From the NCBI GenBank assembly GCA_946480785.1, contig CAMLLD010000079.1:1-29688 (forward strand): a stretch of 29,688 nt of DNA. The letters are read 5' to 3'. The stretch's first letter is position 1. Every line of letters starts with the position of its first letter. Below the pieces are notes generated by a model. The model saw nothing but the letters and a program-made list of their open reading frames with translations. It was not told the origin of the DNA and searched no databases. Below are positions 26,589 to 29,688 of this stretch, in pieces. The DNA comes from an uncultured Blastocatellia bacterium (GTDB taxonomy: Bacteria; Acidobacteriota; Blastocatellia; Pyrinomonadales; Pyrinomonadaceae). A program made the translations under genes and the position numbers.

Positions 26589-28598
26589 ATGAAAATTCCT
26601 CCCCCGCTTTATCTCCTACTTGGTCTCGTAGTGTGTTTGTTGATGCTGGCTGTGCCGCTGCCGGCCGCCCCTCTCGGCGACGAGTGGAAACCCGTCGATC
26701 CCGGTGAACTCGCCCTCAAGACTCCGGTCGTCGAGAAAGACGCCGACGCGGAAGGGCTGTTTTGGGAAGTCAAGATCGACGACAACCCTGACGGTGACCT
26801 GATCTTCAACCACTATCTCCGCGTCAAAGTCTTTACTGAGCGTGGGCGCGAGTCGCAGAGCAAGATCGACCTGCCGTTCGGCAAGCTTTACGGCGGCGAA
26901 GTAAAGATCAACGACATCGCCGCACGGACCATCAAGCCTGACGGTTCGATCGTGGAGCTGAACAAAAAGGATATTTTCGAACAAACCATCGTGAAAGCGA
27001 GTGGTTTGAAAGTGAAAGCCAAATCGTTCGCGATGCCGGCGGTCGAACCGGGCTGCATCATCGAGTATCGCTGGCGCGAAGTGCGTGTCAGGCAGGACGC
27101 GCATTACCTGCGGCTGCAATTCCAGCGCGACATTCCGGTGCAGCGCGTTGAGTATCTCGTCAAACCGTTTCCTTACGAAGGCCTGAGCTTCAACTCGATC
27201 ATGCTGCACGGCAAAACGACACCGTGGACCAAGGCCAAGAACGGTTTCTACAGCACGGTGATGACCGATGTTCCGGCCGTGCCCGACGAAGCGCGGATGC
27301 CCCCTGAAGATCAGGTGAAGATGTGGATGCTCGTCTACTACGCAGCCGGCGACAAGCGTCCGGAGCCCGAAAAGTATTGGAGCGATCTCGGCAAGCGGGT
27401 TTACGAGGAGACGAAGTCGTTCATCAAGCCCAACGACGAAGTGAAGAAGATGGCCGCATCTCTTATCGCCGACGCGAAGACTGACGATGAGAAGCTGGCT
27501 AAGTTGTTCGAGTTTTGCCGCACGAAGATCAAGAACGCGAGCGATGATGCGTCGGTTCTCACGCCTGAAGAACGCGCCAAAGTCAAAGACAACAAAACTC
27601 CTGCCGACACTTTGAAACGCGGCATCGGCAGCTCCATCGATATCGATCTTCTCTTCGCGGCACTCGCCAGCGCTGCCGGTTTCGACGCGCGCATCGCGCT
27701 CTCGCCAGATCGCGGCGACTTCTTCTTCGATAAGGGAATGCCCAACGCCTATTTCCTTGAGCCGCGAAACATGGCCGTAAACGTCGGCGGCACGTGGAAG
27801 TTTTTCGATCCGGGTTGGAACTACATTCCGTTCGGCATGTTGCGCTGGCAGGAAGAAGGCGAACAGTCGTTGATTACCGATCCGAAACAACCGGTGTGGG
27901 TTAATACGCCGATGTCGCTGCCGGAGAAGTCGAAGATCCAGCGCCGCGCGAAATTGAAGTTGCTGGACGACGGCACGCTCGAGGGCGACGTGACGGTCGA
28001 GTATTCGGGCCACTGCGCCATCGAACGCAAAGAAGAGATCGACGAGGAATCGGAAGCCGCCCGCGAAGACAGCTTGAAGGGAGAGCTCAAAGATCAGATG
28101 AGCGCGGCCGAGATCACGAATATCAAGATCCAGAACGTTACGGATCCGGTGAACCCGCTGATCTATTCCTACCACGTACGTTTTCCGGGTTATGCGCAGC
28201 GCACCGGTAAGCGTTTGTTCTTCCAGCCGGCGTTTTTCCAGCACGGTGTTGCGCCGGTCTTTGCCACCGCGTCGCGCAAAAATCCCGTCTATTTCCATTA
28301 CCCGTGGGCCGAAGACGATCACGTCGAAATCGAACTGCCGGCCGGTTATGCACTCGACAATGCGGACGCGCCCGCGCCGTTTGGCAGCGCTCCGATCTCC
28401 GAGTACAAGCCGCGCCTGGCCCTTACTTCCGACGGGAAGACGCTGGTTTACACGCGCAACTTCTTCTTCGGCGGCGGCGGTAACGTGCTGTTTCCGGTTG
28501 ACAGTTATACGCAGCTCAAGACCTACTTCGACGAACTGCACAAGCAGGACAATCACAGCCTGGCGTTGAAACAGAGCGCGGCGACAGCGTCGAACTAA
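26589..28598 (+). CDS. exported DUF3857 protein with degenerate transglutaminase-like domain
   Basis: The protein has 669 residues from the ATG at 26589, with AAAGG upstream and a signal peptide (about residues 8-27). An in-frame ORF extends back to 26325 through the inverted repeat, which I do not accept as coding. DUF3857 covers about residues 45-230. The transglutaminase-like region is at about 275-420, but the position of the usual nucleophile Cys is Ser349 (GIGSSIDIDLL), and the usual His after Asn is Ala387 (PNAYF). The Asp-like 'FFDPGW' remains. The C-terminal part (about 430-660) is beta-rich and typical of this family. Enzymatic activity is unlikely. It is 27 bp before a second DUF3857 gene. 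Confidence 0.85.
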   Translation: MKIPPPLYLLLGLVVCLLMLAVPLPAAPLGDEWKPVDPGELALKTPVVEKDADAEGLFWEVKIDDNPDGDLIFNHYLRVKVFTERGRESQSKIDLPFGKLYGGEVKINDIAARTIKPDGSIVELNKKDIFEQTIVKASGLKVKAKSFAMPAVEPGCIIEYRWREVRVRQDAHYLRLQFQRDIPVQRVEYLVKPFPYEGLSFNSIMLHGKTTPWTKAKNGFYSTVMTDVPAVPDEARMPPEDQVKMWMLVYYAAGDKRPEPEKYWSDLGKRVYEETKSFIKPNDEVKKMAASLIADAKTDDEKLAKLFEFCRTKIKNASDDASVLTPEERAKVKDNKTPADTLKRGIGSSIDIDLLFAALASAAGFDARIALSPDRGDFFFDKGMPNAYFLEPRNMAVNVGGTWKFFDPGWNYIPFGMLRWQEEGEQSLITDPKQPVWVNTPMSLPEKSKIQRRAKLKLLDDGTLEGDVTVEYSGHCAIERKEEIDEESEAAREDSLKGELKDQMSAAEITNIKIQNVTDPVNPLIYSYHVRFPGYAQRTGKRLFFQPAFFQHGVAPVFATASRKNPVYFHYPWAEDDHVEIELPAGYALDNADAPAPFGSAPISEYKPRLALTSDGKTLVYTRNFFFGGGGNVLFPVDSYTQLKTYFDELHKQDNHSLALKQSAATASN

Positions 28599-28625
28599 GC
28601 CCCGCAATGAAGAGGTGAAGAAGTT

Positions 28626-29688
28626 ATGAAGTCATTACTTGTTACTGTTGTCGCACTGTTTGTGTTGGCAGCGCCGGCGAGGGCCGCCGTTGCGGGCGAG
28701 GATACGCCGGTCTGGGTGCAGCAGGCCGCTGCGATGAAGGTTCCGACCTATGACAAAGACGTGTCCGCGGTCGTGCTCGTCAATGAGAAGACAACGACGA
28801 TCGACTCCGATGGTCGCATTACCGAAACCCTCAATTACGCCGTTCGCATCCTGCAACGCGAAGGACGCGGGTATGCGATGGGCCACGTGGTCTACAAAAC
28901 CGACGGCGACAAGGTGAAGGACCTGCACGCCTGGCTCGTGCGGCCAAACAGCCAGATAAAACGCTACGGGAACGACGATACGATTGATGTCGCCGGTCAG
29001 CCGAACGACGTTTACAACGAGTATCGCGTGAGAGCTATTTCCGTGAGTTCCGAAGCAGACGTCGGCTCCGTGTTTGCCTACAGCTATTCGCGCGAAGAGA
29101 GATCCGTGTTTAGTCAGGACGACTGGGACTTTCAGGACGAGCTTCCGGTGATCAGTTCGCGTTACACGCTGACACTTCCGACCGGCTGGCGCGCGGAAGG
29201 CGTCACTTTCAATCACGCCAACATCGAGCCGCGAATTAACGGCACGTCCTACACGTGGGAGCTCTCGAACCTGCCGCCGATTCCGTCCGAGCCAATGAGT
29301 CCGAATATCACGAACATCGCGCCGCGCATGGCGGTGAGTTATTACCCGCCGGCAAATTCGTCGCCGGTCGGGATCAAAACGTTTGCCAGCTGGGCCGACG
29401 TTGCCGCGTGGATGAGCGAGCTCGAGGATCCGCAGGTGCAGGTCGACGACGCGCTCGCGAGAAAAGCCTACGAACTTACGGCGGGCGCGAAAACCGAATT
29501 CGACAAAATTCGCGCCATCGGCGCCTACGTTCAGAACATTCAATACATCTCGATACAAACCGGAGTGAACCGCGGCGGTGGCTATCGCCCGCACTCGTCA
29601 ACCGAAGTTTTCGCAAAGTCATACGGCGACTGCAAAGATAAAGCGAACCTGATGCGCGCGATGCTGAAAGTGATCGGCATCGACTCGG
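28626..29688 (+). CDS. exported DUF3857 / transglutaminase-like protein, 5' part
   Basis: The frame runs from the ATG at 28626 (GAGGTGA upstream) to the end of the window without a stop, 354 codons; the 3' end is missing. It has a signal peptide (about residues 3-21, APARAA), DUF3857 at about 50-250, and the beginning of a transglutaminase-like domain at about 280. The nucleophile site is intact: Cys336 in 'SYGDCKDKANLM'. The His and Asp are beyond the window. It pairs with the upstream degenerate homologue in one operon, 27 bp apart. Members of this group are abundant in Acidobacteriota and Bacteroidota; no substrate is known. Confidence 0.88.
   Translation, partial: MKSLLVTVVALFVLAAPARAAVAGEDTPVWVQQAAAMKVPTYDKDVSAVVLVNEKTTTIDSDGRITETLNYAVRILQREGRGYAMGHVVYKTDGDKVKDLHAWLVRPNSQIKRYGNDDTIDVAGQPNDVYNEYRVRAISVSSEADVGSVFAYSYSREERSVFSQDDWDFQDELPVISSRYTLTLPTGWRAEGVTFNHANIEPRINGTSYTWELSNLPPIPSEPMSPNITNIAPRMAVSYYPPANSSPVGIKTFASWADVAAWMSELEDPQVQVDDALARKAYELTAGAKTEFDKIRAIGAYVQNIQYISIQTGVNRGGGYRPHSSTEVFAKSYGDCKDKANLMRAMLKVIGIDS

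Noticed and set aside
26616..28607. 663-codon open frame on the minus strand, antisense to the DUF3857 gene
   Set aside because: The plus strand has a signal peptide, a ribosome-binding site and recognisable domains. The antisense translation is Arg/Val-rich without motifs, as expected from codon bias in GC-rich genes.
28635..29594. 319-codon minus-strand frame opposite the second DUF3857 gene
   Set aside because: The plus-strand frame is open to the window end with signal peptide, DUF3857 and transglutaminase Cys; the antisense product has no family features.

Overview
The window reads as an ordinary chromosomal segment of a moderately GC-rich soil-type bacterium. Acidobacteriota, perhaps the Blastocatellia/Pyrinomonadales side, is my best guess. 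I infer this from the mix of genes (a DUF6599-like protein, paired DUF3857 proteins, a PrkA/YeaH/SpoVR cluster, a Uma2 protein inside an operon, an AmmeMemoRadiSam radical SAM enzyme, many small exported proteins) and have not tested it phylogenetically. I see no rRNA, tRNA, CRISPR array, transposase or phage gene.

Left part (1-8994): the end of an asparaginase gene overlaps a class V PLP aminotransferase (+). A 440-bp noncoding stretch with three related G-rich motifs follows. A minus-strand zinc-ribbon/PH-domain gene and a DUF6599-like membrane protein gene form a pair, separated by a clear intrinsic terminator from a minus-strand lytic transglycosylase. That transglycosylase gene is divergent from a small exported peptidoglycan-binding protein. 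Next come recX-alaS (minus; the E. coli neighbour order) and, divergent from recX, truB.

Middle (8995-14840): a long structured leader precedes prkA, followed by an alpha/beta hydrolase, a YeaH-type (DUF444) VWA protein and a SpoVR/YcgB protein, all on +. In enterobacteria PrkA (YeaG), YeaH and YcgB are linked in stress and stationary-phase physiology. Here they form one cluster with an extra hydrolase inside it.

Minus-strand operon (14837-20571): BamE-like exported protein, queG, PaaI-type thioesterase, moaA, Uma2 family protein and a molybdopterin-binding hydroxylase subunit lie with gaps of 0-16 bp. MoaA (molybdopterin synthesis) and the molybdenum hydroxylase subunit are functionally linked; the Uma2 gene between them is unexplained.

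Right part (20764-29688): an exported NTF2-like protein (+), AmmeMemoRadiSam radical SAM enzyme (-), a glyoxalase II-like metallohydrolase (+), then a minus-strand block of an exported truncated haemoglobin with a small ORF, an RskA-type anti-sigma factor, its ECF sigma factor, and a class I fructose-bisphosphate aldolase (fbaB). The aldolase is divergent from two tandem DUF3857 exported proteins; the second runs off the window. Their shared intergenic region is the richest regulatory stretch here: overlapping back-to-back promoters, a 31-bp-arm inverted repeat that would form the 5' end of the aldolase mRNA, and a 16-bp operator-like palindrome in the DUF3857 leader.

I did not find a clear wholly new system. 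The best leads are the hydrolase-containing PrkA cluster, the catalytic-residue loss in one of the two DUF3857/transglutaminase-like neighbours, the Uma2 gene in a molybdenum operon, and the fbaB/DUF3857 control region.
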